Program-made: the position numbers and the translations under genes
Origin: CAWABB01 sp963701735
GTDB lineage: Bacteria > Bacteroidota > Ignavibacteria > UBA10030 > UBA6906
Direction of reading: 5' to 3'
DNA: 64,000 bases
NCBI GenBank assembly: GCA_963701735.1
Contig: CAVPBI010000032.1
Span: forward strand, 124,001-188,000
The notes under the pieces: generated by a model
The model's input: only the letters and a program-made list of their open reading frames with translations
The model's database searches: none
Told to the model about the DNA's origin: nothing
Shown: one piece after another, positions 45,609 through 55,096 of the stretch
Layout: each line of letters begins with the position of its first letter
Position numbering within the stretch: position 1 is the stretch's first letter

Positions 45609-47369
45609 ATGAAACCGCTGTTCCGTCTCCTGCCGTACCTTGCGCGGTACCGCCGCACCGTCATTCTCGGCATTCTGACGGTCGTGGCCAGCAACCTGTT
45701 CACGGTGGGACAGCCCCTGGTGGTCGGCCGCGCGATCGACACGCTCAAGACCGGCCTCGAAACGCACTCCCTCGCGGCGGGCGATCTCCTGCTCTACGCC
45801 CTGCTCGTCGTGGGGCTCTCGCTCGTGGCGGGCGTCTTCACGTTCCTGACCCGCCAGACCATCATTGTCATGTCGCGCAAGATCGAGTTCGACCTGCGCA
45901 ACGACTTCCTCGCCCATCTCCAGCGCCTCCCGCTCTCGTTCTACCAGAACACGCCGACCGGGGACCTCATGGCGCACGCAACGAACGACATCGGTGCCGT
46001 GCGGAACACGCTGGGGCCCGGCGTCATGTATCCCACCGATACACTGATGACGTTCACGATGGTCCTCGCGATCATGTTCACCACGGACTGGCAGCTGACG
46101 CTGCTTGCGCTGGTGCCGATGCCCTTTGTTTCGTTCGCGGTCTACCGTCTGGGGAAGCTGGTGCACAAGAAGTTTGAGGAGCGGCAGGCGAAGTATTCGG
46201 AATTGACCACGCGGGCGCAGGAGAACCTCTCGGGGATCCGCGTCGTGCGGGCGTATGTGCGGGAAAGCTTCGAAATCCTCCGCTTCCGGACGCTGAGTCG
46301 GGACTATCTCGAGAAGAACCTCGTCCTTGCGCGCGTGCAGTCCATCATGTGGCCGCTGATGTTCATGCTGGTGGGCTTCTCGCTGGTCATCACCCTGTAC
46401 GTCGGAGGCCTCAGGGTCATCGACGGCCGGATGACCATCGGAACGCTGACCGCGTTCTTCGGATACCTCGTGATGCTCATCTGGCCGATGATCGCGTTCG
46501 GGTGGGTGATCAATCTGCTCCAGCAGGGCGCCGCCTCGATGGGACGGCTGGCGAAAATCCTCGATACGGTGCCCGAGATCGCGGACGGCCCGAGCACGGA
46601 CACTGCCATCGCGACGCTGCGCGGCGACATCGAGTTCCGGGACGTCACGTTCACCCACAAGGGGGCGAATCGTCCGACGCTCTCCGGGGTCAACCTGCGA
46701 ATTCCCTCCGGGACGTCGCTTGCGATCGTCGGCTACACGGGCTCAGGGAAGAGCACGATGGTCAACCTGATCCCGCGGCTGTACGACGTCACCTCCGGAG
46801 CGGTGCTGATCGACGGGCGAGATGTCCGTACGATCCCGCTTGCGGTGCTGCGGCAGCACATCGGATGCGTCCCGCAGGAGACGTTCCTCTTCTCTCAGAC
46901 GCTTGCTCAGAACATCGCGTACGGGCGCGACAGCGTTCCGCATAACGAAATGCTGGAATCGGCACACATCTCGAGGATTGCGCGCGATGTTGAGGAGTTT
47001 CCGTCAGGCTACGATACGATGCTGGGGGAGCGCGGCATCACTCTCTCGGGCGGACAGAAGCAGCGCACCAGCCTCGCGCGGGCCCTCATGCGGAAGCCGA
47101 GCATCCTGATCCTGGACGACGCGCTCTCGGCGGTGGACACCGTGACCGAGGAGGAGATCCTCTCCGGGCTCAGGGTTGTGATGAAGGAGCGGACCAGCAT
47201 CCTGATCAGCCACCGCATTTCCACCGTGAAGGATGCCGACCAGATCGTCGTGCTGCATGACGGGAAGATCGCAGAGCGCGGCAACCACGATGAGCTCGTG
47301 GAGCACGGGGGGATCTATGCGGATCTCTTCCGGAAACAGCAGCTCGAAGAGGAGCTGGAGCACCTGTAG
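45609..47369 (+). CDS. ABC exporter subunit A (TM + NBD), degenerate Walker B
   Basis: The 586-residue protein has six membrane helices in the first 310 residues and then an NBD with Walker A GYTGSGKST, signature LSGGQKQRTSLARAL and Walker B ILILDDALSAVDT. The catalytic Glu after Walker B is Asp (DD instead of DE). Subunit B has the reverse pattern: a proper Glu and an altered signature. This is the hallmark of heterodimeric exporters with one degenerate ATP site (TM287/288 type). Multidrug or lipid export from the cytoplasm is likely. The next gene begins 18 bases downstream. Confidence 0.92.
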   Translation: MKPLFRLLPYLARYRRTVILGILTVVASNLFTVGQPLVVGRAIDTLKTGLETHSLAAGDLLLYALLVVGLSLVAGVFTFLTRQTIIVMSRKIEFDLRNDFLAHLQRLPLSFYQNTPTGDLMAHATNDIGAVRNTLGPGVMYPTDTLMTFTMVLAIMFTTDWQLTLLALVPMPFVSFAVYRLGKLVHKKFEERQAKYSELTTRAQENLSGIRVVRAYVRESFEILRFRTLSRDYLEKNLVLARVQSIMWPLMFMLVGFSLVITLYVGGLRVIDGRMTIGTLTAFFGYLVMLIWPMIAFGWVINLLQQGAASMGRLAKILDTVPEIADGPSTDTAIATLRGDIEFRDVTFTHKGANRPTLSGVNLRIPSGTSLAIVGYTGSGKSTMVNLIPRLYDVTSGAVLIDGRDVRTIPLAVLRQHIGCVPQETFLFSQTLAQNIAYGRDSVPHNEMLESAHISRIARDVEEFPSGYDTMLGERGITLSGGQKQRTSLARALMRKPSILILDDALSAVDTVTEEEILSGLRVVMKERTSILISHRISTVKDADQIVVLHDGKIAERGNHDELVEHGGIYADLFRKQQLEEELEHL

Positions 47370-47386
47370 GCGCTCCGGACCGGACC

Positions 47387-49196
47387 ATGCACGAAGAAGA
47401 AGTCCTCGGCAAAGCGTACGACGGGGCGCTCATGCGGCGCCTGCTGACGTACCTCCGGCCCTACCGGTGGCACGTGGCGCTCGGCGTTCTCCTGAGCGTT
47501 CTCGTATCCGCCATGGAGGCGGTTCGCCCGTACTTCACGAAGGTGGCCGTGGACGAGAACATCGCGAACGGCGACACCCACGGGCCTGTTCACCACCGCC
47601 GTCTATTTTCTGGCCATCCTGATTGCGCGCGGCGTTCTGCAGTACTTCAACGCCTATCTCACACAGTGGATCGGCCAGCAAACGATCTTCGACCTGCGGA
47701 TGCAGGTGTTCGAGCACCTGCAGCGCCTGAGCACGAAGTTCTTCGACCGGAACCCCATCGGGCGGCTGATCACCCGCGTGACGAGCGATGTCGAGGTCCT
47801 GAACGAGATGTTCTCCTCGGGGATCGTGATGGTGTTCAGCGACGTCTTCACGATCATCGGAATCCTGTGGTTCATGTTCTCCATGAACTGGACGCTGGCG
47901 GTCGTCTCCCTGAGCGTGCTGCCGCTGCTGTTCTACGGGACCTTCCTGTTCCGCAGGCATGCGCGCGACGCGTACCGGGAGGTGCGCCTCCAGGTCGCCC
48001 GGATCAACACGTTCATGCAGGAGCACATCACCGGGATGACGGTGGACCAGCTGTTCAACAAGGAACAGGAGGCCTACCGGCGGTTCAGCGGGATCAACGG
48101 GGCGCACCGGGACGCGAACATCCGGTCCATCTTCTACTATGCGCTCTTCTATCCCGGGGTGGAGCTGATCGGCGCGATCGCCGTGGGGCTGATCCTCTGG
48201 TATGCGGGCGTGGGGGCGCTGGAGGGGACGGTGACGATCGGGACGGTGATGGCCTTTTTCCAGTTCAACGAAATGTTCTGGCGTCCGATCCGCGACCTGT
48301 CCGAAAAGTACAACATCATGCAGACGGCGATGGCGTCGTCCGAGCGGGTCTTCAAGCTGCTGGACGACACCACGCTCGTGCGGGATCCCGAAAACCCCGT
48401 CCCGCTGGGGGATGTGAAGGGGGATATCGAGTTCCGGAACGTGTGGTTCTCGTACAACACGACGGCGAACGGCGAGGAACCGGCCCAGTGGGTGCTGAGG
48501 GACGTCTCGTTCACGATCAAGGCGGGGGAGGCTGTCGCGATCGTCGGGCACACCGGCGCGGGGAAGACGACCATCATCAGCCTGCTCACCCGCTTCTACG
48601 ATATCCAGCGGGGCGAGATCCTCATTGACGGCGTGAACATCGCGCATGTCCGTCAGGCCGATCTCCGCCGGCAGATGGCGGTCGTGCTGCAGGACGTCTT
48701 CCTGTTCTCGGGCGACATCACCGGGAACATCGCGCTCGGGGACGAACATATTTCCGACGACCGCGTCCGCGCCGCCTCGCGCGTGGTGGGCGCCAACGTG
48801 TTCATCGAAAAGCTGCACGGCGGATATCAGGCGGAAGTCAAGGAGCGGGGAGCGACGCTCTCCGTGGGCCAGAAGCAGCTCATCTCGTTCGCTCGCGCGC
48901 TCGCGTATCATCCGAAGATCCTGATCCTGGACGAAGCGACCTCAAGCGTGGACACCGAGACCGAGCTGCTCATCCAGGGAGCGATCAGGAAGTTGCTCCG
49001 CGGCCACACGTCCATCGTGATCGCCCATCGCCTGTCCACCATCCAGTCGGCCTCGAAGATCATCGTGATGCACAAGGGGGAGATCCGGGAGATGGGGACG
49101 CATCAGGAGCTCCTCGGGCGGGGCGGAATCTACTCGAAGCTCTACCAGCTGCAGTACAAAGATCAGGAACAGGCAGTGCCTGGCGTGCCGCGCTGA
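47387..49196 (+). CDS. ABC exporter subunit B (TM + NBD), one frame shift
   Basis: From ATG 47387 the frame is good until about 47580 (VAVDENIANGDT) and resumes one base out with GLFTTAVYFLAILIARGVLQ. The length is one above a multiple of three, fitting one extra base in CACCCACGGGCC. The rest is a normal exporter subunit: six helices, NPIGRLITRVTSDVEVLNEM, Walker A GHTGAGKTT, signature LSVGQKQLISFARAL and Walker B ILILDEATSSVDT with the catalytic Glu. The signature LSVGQ departs from LSGGQ, complementing the altered site in subunit A. Together they would form one exporter. Confidence 0.9.
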
Positions 49197-49304
49197 CCCC
49201 GTGTTCCATGTCGCGATCCGGCGGCCTGCCTTGCAACTCCCGGGTCGATTGCGTAGCATGCCTGTACCCCCTGCCGAGTGTGAATTCAACGCGGAGATCG
49301 TGCG

Positions 49305-50318
49305 ATGACCTCACGAGTCCCGAGTGCCTCCAAGTTCATGACCCTCGAGCGCCACATTCTGGAGGGCGGCCGCATGCACCCTCACTCTACGGGGCAATTC
49401 TCCGGGCTGCTGCACGACCTCTCCCTTGCGGCGAAGCTTGTCTGGCGCGAAGTGACCAAGGCCGGCCTGGTGAACATCCTCGGGGCGACGGACCGCATGA
49501 ACATCAGCGGCGACATCGTCAAGAAGCTGGACGAGTTTGCCGACCAGACGATCTTCCGGATGATGGACCACGGCGGCCACCTGTGTGTTATGGCCTCCGA
49601 GGAGAACGAAGACCTGCTGCACATCCCCGAAGATTATCCGCACGGCAAGTACGTGCTTCTGTACGATCCGCTGGACGGGTCGGGGAACATCGACGCGAAC
49701 GTCACGATCGGATCGATCTTCTCGATCTATCAACGCGCCTCGCTCTCGGGCAAGGGGACGATGGAAGACGTGCTGCAGCCGGGGATCAGACAGGTGGGCG
49801 CGGGATACGTGCTGTTCGGGTCGAGCATGATGTTCGTCTATTCGACCGGTCACGGCGTGCACGGGTTCACGCTCGATCCAAGCGTGGGCGAATTCCTCCT
49901 GTCGCACGAGAACATCAGAATCCCGAAGCGCGGGAGCATCTATAGCGCGAACGAAGGGAACTTCAACCGCTGGAGCCCGGCGGTGCAACGGTACGTTCGG
50001 CACCTGAAAGAGGAATCCCCCGCGGACGGGCGCCCGTACGCGCAACGGTATGTCGGGTCGCTGGTGGCCGACGTTCACCGGACGTTGCTGTACGGCGGAA
50101 TCTATTTCTATCCCGGGGACACGAAGAACCCTGACGGAAAGCTGCGGCTTGTGTACGAATGCAATCCGCTGTCGTATCTCGTCGAGCAGGCGGGAGGGGC
50201 AGCCTCGGATGGGCGTATCAGGATCATGGAGAAGACGCCGCTCACGCTGCATGAGCGCACGCCGATATTCATCGGGAGCGCTGAGGATGTGGAGGGGGCG
50301 GTGAAGTTTCTCGCGTGA
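49305..50318 (+). CDS. fbp: Fructose-1,6-bisphosphatase, class I
   Basis: The 337-residue protein starts at ATG 49305. Metal-site motifs are VMASEENEDLL and LLYDPLDGSGNIDANVTIG (normally DPLDGSSN), and the substrate-binding region is RYVGSLVADVHRTLLYGGIY. YECNPLSYLVEQAGGAASDG completes the active site. It hydrolyses fructose-1,6-bisphosphate in gluconeogenesis. It is followed by a very strong hairpin and ends the plus-strand block that began at 40.4 kb. Confidence 0.95.
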   Translation: MTSRVPSASKFMTLERHILEGGRMHPHSTGQFSGLLHDLSLAAKLVWREVTKAGLVNILGATDRMNISGDIVKKLDEFADQTIFRMMDHGGHLCVMASEENEDLLHIPEDYPHGKYVLLYDPLDGSGNIDANVTIGSIFSIYQRASLSGKGTMEDVLQPGIRQVGAGYVLFGSSMMFVYSTGHGVHGFTLDPSVGEFLLSHENIRIPKRGSIYSANEGNFNRWSPAVQRYVRHLKEESPADGRPYAQRYVGSLVADVHRTLLYGGIYFYPGDTKNPDGKLRLVYECNPLSYLVEQAGGAASDGRIRIMEKTPLTLHERTPIFIGSAEDVEGAVKFLA

Positions 50319-50416
50319 GCGGGAGAGAACCATGAGCCGGGTGCACCACCTGGCCGAAGGGTCATCAGGTCGGGACGTCACCAGGCCAGTGTGCGGGCAG
50401 GCAAGAGAGGTGCGGC

Positions 50417-50460
50417 ACACACACAACCCCCGCCGGAATGCCGGCGGGGGTTGTGTGTGT
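50417..50460. terminator. 20-bp perfect hairpin, bidirectional terminator
   Basis: The arms 50417-50436 and 50441-50460 are perfectly complementary over 20 bp, with a 4-nt AATG loop. The outer part is an AC/GT dinucleotide repeat and the inner part is CCCCCGCCGG/CCGGCGGGGG. It stands between fbp (plus) and the YbgF-like gene (minus), which converge on it. It lacks a T-run, so release may rely on stem strength or Rho. Confidence 0.7.
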
Positions 50461-50477
50461 CCGGCGGCACGCGAAGG

Positions 50478-51248
50478 TCAGTACAGGCGCGACAGTTTTG
50501 CCTGGGCCTTCGGCACGAGCGGGCTGGTGGGATATGACGACACGACCGCGTTGAACGCGTCGCGGGCGGCATCGCGGTTGCCGAGCGCCAGCTGCGAGTT
50601 GCCGATCATGTACTGGGCATACGGCTTCTTCCCTGACGACGCGTACTCCAGCACGCGGCCGAACTGGCGGGTCGCTTCGCTGTAGTTTTTCAACGCGTAG
50701 TACGATTCGCCAATCCAGTACGTGCAGTTGTCCGCGAGCTCCGTCCGGGGATTCGCCTGCAGGATGGCCTCGAACTGCTGGATGGCTGGCTGATAATTCC
50801 GCTTCATGTATTGATCCAGCGCTTCCGCGTAGGCCGCCTTGAGATCGGACGATGGGTTGACATATGCGACTGCAGGCGTCGCGGGTGCAGGACCCTGTCC
50901 TGCGCGCAGCTTCGTTTCGAGCTCGGCAATCCGCCCGCGCATGGTCCTGTTCTCGACGGTCAGCGCATCCACCTGCCCCTGGAGCATCAGGTTCGCCTTC
51001 ATCAGGCTGTCGGCCTTGTAGGACAGGGCGGCAGTGGAGGGGTCGGCCGTCGTCGGAGGGAGCACCGGCGCGGGAGAAATCACGGGCGCGTCTGATGGCG
51101 GCGGAGTGGAGGTCGTCTCCCACTGCTCGTCTTCGAAGGCCTCTTCCGTCGGTCCGCATCCGGTCACACAGACTGCTGCGCCGAGCAGGAAGACCGCGGC
51201 CAGCATCGGCACCGTGGAGCGCCCTGCGTCGGGGGAGAGAGTGACCAT
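50478..51248 (-). CDS. YbgF/CpoB-like lipoprotein (coiled coil + TPR)
   Basis: The start is ATG 51248 behind AAGGAG. A signal peptide ends in the lipobox VTGC, followed by a Pro/Thr/Ser-rich linker, a coiled coil (LMLQGQVDALTVENRTMRGR) and about four TPR-like repeats from residue 135 (AYAEALDQYMKRNYQPAIQQ, YWIGESYYALKNYSEAT, IGNSQLALGNRDAARDAF). This is the layout of YbgF/CpoB, which links peptidoglycan synthesis with the Tol-Pal system. No tol or pal gene is in the window. Transcribed opposite to its neighbours. Confidence 0.8.
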   Translation of the reverse strand: MVTLSPDAGRSTVPMLAAVFLLGAAVCVTGCGPTEEAFEDEQWETTSTPPPSDAPVISPAPVLPPTTADPSTAALSYKADSLMKANLMLQGQVDALTVENRTMRGRIAELETKLRAGQGPAPATPAVAYVNPSSDLKAAYAEALDQYMKRNYQPAIQQFEAILQANPRTELADNCTYWIGESYYALKNYSEATRQFGRVLEYASSGKKPYAQYMIGNSQLALGNRDAARDAFNAVVSSYPTSPLVPKAQAKLSRLY

Positions 51249-51354
51249 TGTCGCACTCCTTGTGAGCGTTTGTGATGAGCCAATGTATCGAACCATGCTC
51301 CGAATGTCAAGGGAACGCGGCCCCGGAGCGGTGCGCAGCCGGCGCGAGCGGAGG

Positions 51355-51386
51355 TTTGTCATTCAGAGGGTGAAGTGGTATATTTA
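51355..51386 (+). promoter_or_regulatory. Bacteroidota-type promoter candidate for the TPR operon
   Basis: TTTG (51355-51358) and TATATTTA (51379-51386) are 20 bp apart, matching the TTTG-N19-21-TAnnTTTG pattern of Bacteroidota primary sigma factors except for the last base. The ATG at 51393 is only six bases away, so the transcript would have almost no leader. Confidence 0.5.
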
Positions 51387-51392
51387 TTTTCT

Positions 51393-53121
51393 ATGGACAT
51401 GCACAGATTGCGGATCGCGCTTGTCGCTGGCGTGACGGCGATGATGATCGGTGGGTGCGGGAGCGGTCAGGCGGTTGCACCGCAGTCTCCCGCTGACGCC
51501 GAGCGCACGCGGGCGCAGCAGGAGGCGATGTCGGAGGCGGCCCTCGGGCACCTCGTCGACGGATCGGTCTACGAACTTCAGGGCGACTGTGCGCGCGCGG
51601 TCCTGGAGTATCAGGACGCTCTCCGGTACGCCACCGACCCTGCCATCTATTTTGCGCTCGCGAAGTGCTACACCGCTCTCGGCAAGTACTCGCTCGCAAT
51701 CGGAGCAGGCCGCGAAGCGGTGGACCGCGCGCCCGACCGCCTCGAGTACCGGCGGATCCTCGCGCAGGCGCAGGTCGCGGCGCTCGACATCGACGGCGCG
51801 ATCGCCCAGTATCACGAGATCGTCACACGAGACTCGAGCGCGGCGGACGCATGGTTCGCCCTTGCGCGGCTCTACCAGGCCCGCAAACCCCTGCAGGCGC
51901 TCGAGATCTACGAGGAGATTCTCCATCGGTTCGGACCGGAATGGGAGGTCCTCCTCCAGATCGCCGAGCTCCGGTCACGCATGGGCCAGCATGAGCAGGC
52001 GGCCGAAGCCCTGGCGGAACTGTCCGGCCTCGATCCAGCAAACCAGTCCCTCCGCAAGAGCCTCGCGCAGGCATATGTCCGCGCCGGACAGCTCGACTCC
52101 GCGTACGCGCTGTATACGGAGTTGCTCGAGCGCGATCCGGGCAACCTGGAGTACACGACGGAACGCGCCGGTGTCCTGCTCCTGCAGCACGACTACGTGG
52201 GCGCATCCCACGCGTTCGACGACGTGCTGTCGCGCGACAGCGTCACCGTCGACCTCAAGGTGCATATCGGTGAGCTGTATTTTGCGCACCTGGACAAGGA
52301 TTCCACGCTCGTGCCCGTGACGCGTTCGCTCTTCGAGCGGATCCGGGAGAAGCACCCCGACGATTGGCGGGCGTATTTCTATCTTGGCGCGATCGGGTCG
52401 ATGTCCGGCCAAGACAGCACCGCGGTCAGCAATTTCAGGCGCGTCACCGAGCTGGCGGCATGGAACGCCGACGCCTGGGTCTACCTGTCGACCGCGTATC
52501 TCGGGAAGAACAAGTTCGACGAAGCGGTCCGCGTGCTGGAACCGGCCGTGAAGGCGGTGCCCGACGACTTCCGGGTGAACTTCTTCCTGGGGGTTGCCTA
52601 CAACCGGCTGAACAGGCAGACCGACGCCGTGCGCGTGCTGGAACGGGCCAGGAGTATCGATCCGACGAACGTCGATGCTGCCGCGCAGCTTGCCATGGTG
52701 TACGACGGCCTCAAGATGTATGAGGAATCTGACAGTCTCTACGAGATCGCGCTGCGGCTCCGCCCCGACTACCCGCTGGTGCTGAACAACTTCGCCTACA
52801 GTCTGGCCGTGCGCGACATGCAGCTCGAGCGGGCCCTCGGGATGTCCCAGAAGGCCGTGGGCATCGAACCGGAGAACTGCGTCATATCTGGACACGATCG
52901 GCTGGGTCTATTTCCGCCTCGGCCGCTATCCCGAGGCAGAGGAGAACATTGCCCGCGCGCTGGCAAAGGGCGAGGCGAACGCCGAGGTGCTGGAGCATAT
53001 GGGGGATGTGCAGTACAAGTTGAACCGGCCTGACCAGGCCATGGACTACTGGCGCCGTGCGCTCGAGCTGACCCCCGAGAACGCGACGCTCAAAGAGAAG
53101 GTGTCGCGCGGAACACTATGA
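51393..53121 (+). CDS. TPR lipoprotein, one frame shift near 52880
   Basis: A lipoprotein signal (LRIALVAGVTAMMIGGC) is followed by about twelve TPR units over 540 residues (for example HLVDGSVYELQGDCARAVLE, AWVYLSTAYLGKNKFDEAVR). Near 52880 the frame slips: one extra T in GAGAACTGCGTC. Correcting it gives ENASYLDTIGWVYFRLGRYP and MGDVQYKLNRPDQAMDYWRR to a TGA at 53119-53121. The stop overlaps the next ATG as ATGA, confirming that this is the true end. It probably acts in outer-membrane or envelope assembly together with the DUF4292 and EnvC-like genes. Confidence 0.82.
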
Positions 53122-53906
53122 CCTGGCGGATGGCGTTGCGGGCGGCATGGCTGGCGCTGCCACTCCTGGTGGCTGCCTGCGGCACAACCCGCGAGGGGCT
53201 CGTCCTCGATACCGGGCGCGTGCCCGCCGATGAACTGATCGAGCGTGTCCGCGAAGCATCGGACAGGGTGCGGACGATTGCCGGCTCCGGGACGCTGGTC
53301 TTTGATAGCCCGCGGGTGAGCGGCTCGGCGGAGTTTACGCTCGCGCTGCACAAGCCCGACTCCCTTCTCGTCAGGCTGGAGGGGCCGTTCGGGATGGACG
53401 TGGGGTTGCTGTTCATGGACGGCGAAAGCTACGTCGTGTACAACAGCATGGAGAACGAAGTGATTGTCGGGGCGTCCGACAGCGCCGCCTTGCGCGCGCT
53501 GATCCCGGTTCCTCTCTCCGCAGCCCAGATCGTCGATGCGTTCTCCGGACGGTATCCGATCGATCCTGGCGCGCGCGTTCTCCGGTACGGCATCGACGAA
53601 GACCGCTTTCTCCTGACGGCGCTGTGCGGAACGGACACCTGCCGGTACTGGGTCGATCCCGAGGCGCTCGCTGTGACGTCATACCGGCGCACGGGGCCCG
53701 ACGGCCGCGTGCTCCTCGAAGGGGAGCTGACGAGGTTGACGACTATCGACGACATCCAGCTTCCGCGCAGCATTGTCCTGCGTGCACCGTCGCGCCGATC
53801 CACCCTGCGCATCCTCTTTGCGGACCTTGATGTCAACGGGGACGCGCCCGACTTCTCCTACACGGTCCCGGCGAACGCGCGCCGCGGAACCCGCCCGCGT
53901 CCATGA
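53118..53906 (+). CDS. DUF4292 lipoprotein (LolB-like fold)
   Basis: The 262-residue protein has a lipoprotein signal (AALRAAWL-like run ending LVAACG, Cys21). The mature part starts with a helix (LIERVREASDRVRTIAGSG) and continues with beta strands typical of a LolA/LolB-type half barrel: AEFTLALHKPDSLLVRLEG, DVGLLFMDGESYVVYNS and DDIQLPRSIVLRAPSR. DUF4292 proteins are typical of Bacteroidota and usually lie beside a TPR gene and an M23-type gene, exactly as here. The likely role is lipoprotein or lipid handling in the periplasm. Overlaps both neighbours as ATGA. Confidence 0.82.
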   Translation: MTWRMALRAAWLALPLLVAACGTTREGLVLDTGRVPADELIERVREASDRVRTIAGSGTLVFDSPRVSGSAEFTLALHKPDSLLVRLEGPFGMDVGLLFMDGESYVVYNSMENEVIVGASDSAALRALIPVPLSAAQIVDAFSGRYPIDPGARVLRYGIDEDRFLLTALCGTDTCRYWVDPEALAVTSYRRTGPDGRVLLEGELTRLTTIDDIQLPRSIVLRAPSRRSTLRILFADLDVNGDAPDFSYTVPANARRGTRPRP

Positions 53907-55096
53907 AGCCCGCGCTGATACTGCTGCTGTCGGCACTGGTTGTCCTGCCGGGCACGGCGGGCGATCAGGACAACGACGACGAGATCAAGAAGCGCCAGGC
54001 CGAGCTGGAAACGCTCCGGGACCAGATCAAGACGTACGAAGAGCGCATCGCCCGACAGACAAAGACCGAGTCCACGACCCTGGAGCTGCTTGACTCGTAC
54101 GATAAGAAGGGGACGCTGCTCCGGCGGTTGCTGTCCCAGCTCCGGCGCGAGGAGGGGGAGCTGCAGAAGACTATCGGGACGACGCGCGAGGAGCTGGAGT
54201 CCCTCGGGACGGAGCTGCAGTTCCTGCGCGACCACTACGCCCGCTACGTCGTGTCGGTGTACGCCGGCGGCCCGGAGCGCGACATCGAGCTGCTGCTCGC
54301 CTCACGCTCCCTGAACCAGGCGTCGATCAGGAACGAGTATCTGAAGCGCTTCACCGCGCAGCGCAAGGCCGATGTAGGACGCATCCTTGCCAAGCGGAGC
54401 GAGATCGAGGAAGTCGAGGCACGCGCGCAGCAGGAACTGACCGAGGAGCGGCGGTTGATCGCGGAAAAGGGGGCAGAGGAAGAGCGGCTTGCGTCCCTTG
54501 CGGAGGACCGCCGGACCCTTCTGAACCGCATCCGGCGCGACAAATCGCAGCTGCAGCGCGAGATCGAGCGGAAGAACCGCGCCGCCCGCGACCTGGAGGA
54601 CATGATCACCCGGCTGATCGAGAGCGAACGTGCGCGCGAAGAGCGGGCGCTGGGGGAAGCGAAGACGCCTCCTCCCATCCCTCCCGGCACAGGGTTCGAC
54701 GCGCGCAAAGGCAGGTTGCGATGGCCGGTGAGTGAAGGAAGAATCGTGGCGCGCTTCGGGAATCAACGGCACCCGACGTTGAAGACCGTCACGCAGAACA
54801 CAGGGATCGACATCGCGGTCAGGTCCGGCTCCCCCGTGATGTCCGTCGCACGCGGGGAGGTGGCGACAATCTGGTGGCTCCCCTCGTTCGGCAACCTCGT
54901 CATCCTCAATCATTATGGCGGTTACCGCACAGTCTACTCCCACCTCGCGGAAATTCATGTGGCGGAAGGCCAGGAAGTCGCCGAGGGTGAGGTGATCGGC
55001 GAGAGCGGCGAGTCGGTGGACGGCCCGCGCCTCCACTTCGAGATCTGGAAGGGGAAAGAGAAACAGAACCCCGAAACATGGCTGAGCGATCGATGA
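53903..55096 (+). CDS. EnvC-like murein hydrolase activator (degenerate LytM)
   Basis: The protein has 397 residues. After a signal peptide come about 230 residues of coiled coil (KKRQAELETLRDQIKTYEER, REEGELQKTIGTTREELESL, DKSQLQREIERKNRAARDLE), then a LytM/M23 domain from about residue 265. The first zinc ligand, His of HxGxD, is Asn (NTGIDIAV), and the first His of HLH is Arg (GPRLHFEIW). The site therefore cannot hold zinc normally, as in EnvC and NlpD, which activate amidases instead of cutting. It probably regulates septal peptidoglycan splitting. Start and stop overlap neighbours as ATGA. Confidence 0.85.
   Translation: MKPALILLLSALVVLPGTAGDQDNDDEIKKRQAELETLRDQIKTYEERIARQTKTESTTLELLDSYDKKGTLLRRLLSQLRREEGELQKTIGTTREELESLGTELQFLRDHYARYVVSVYAGGPERDIELLLASRSLNQASIRNEYLKRFTAQRKADVGRILAKRSEIEEVEARAQQELTEERRLIAEKGAEEERLASLAEDRRTLLNRIRRDKSQLQREIERKNRAARDLEDMITRLIESERAREERALGEAKTPPPIPPGTGFDARKGRLRWPVSEGRIVARFGNQRHPTLKTVTQNTGIDIAVRSGSPVMSVARGEVATIWWLPSFGNLVILNHYGGYRTVYSHLAEIHVAEGQEVAEGEVIGESGESVDGPRLHFEIWKGKEKQNPETWLSDR

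Noticed and set aside
47387..48628. A 413-residue Arg/Gly-rich protein beginning at 47387
   Set aside because: Beyond about 47580 it is the shifted reading of the ABC subunit; the true product continues in the next frame.
55078..55092. Start of the CHASE2 gene at 55078
   Set aside because: The ATG at 55093 overlaps the upstream stop as ATGA, as do the other genes of this operon, so it is the better start.
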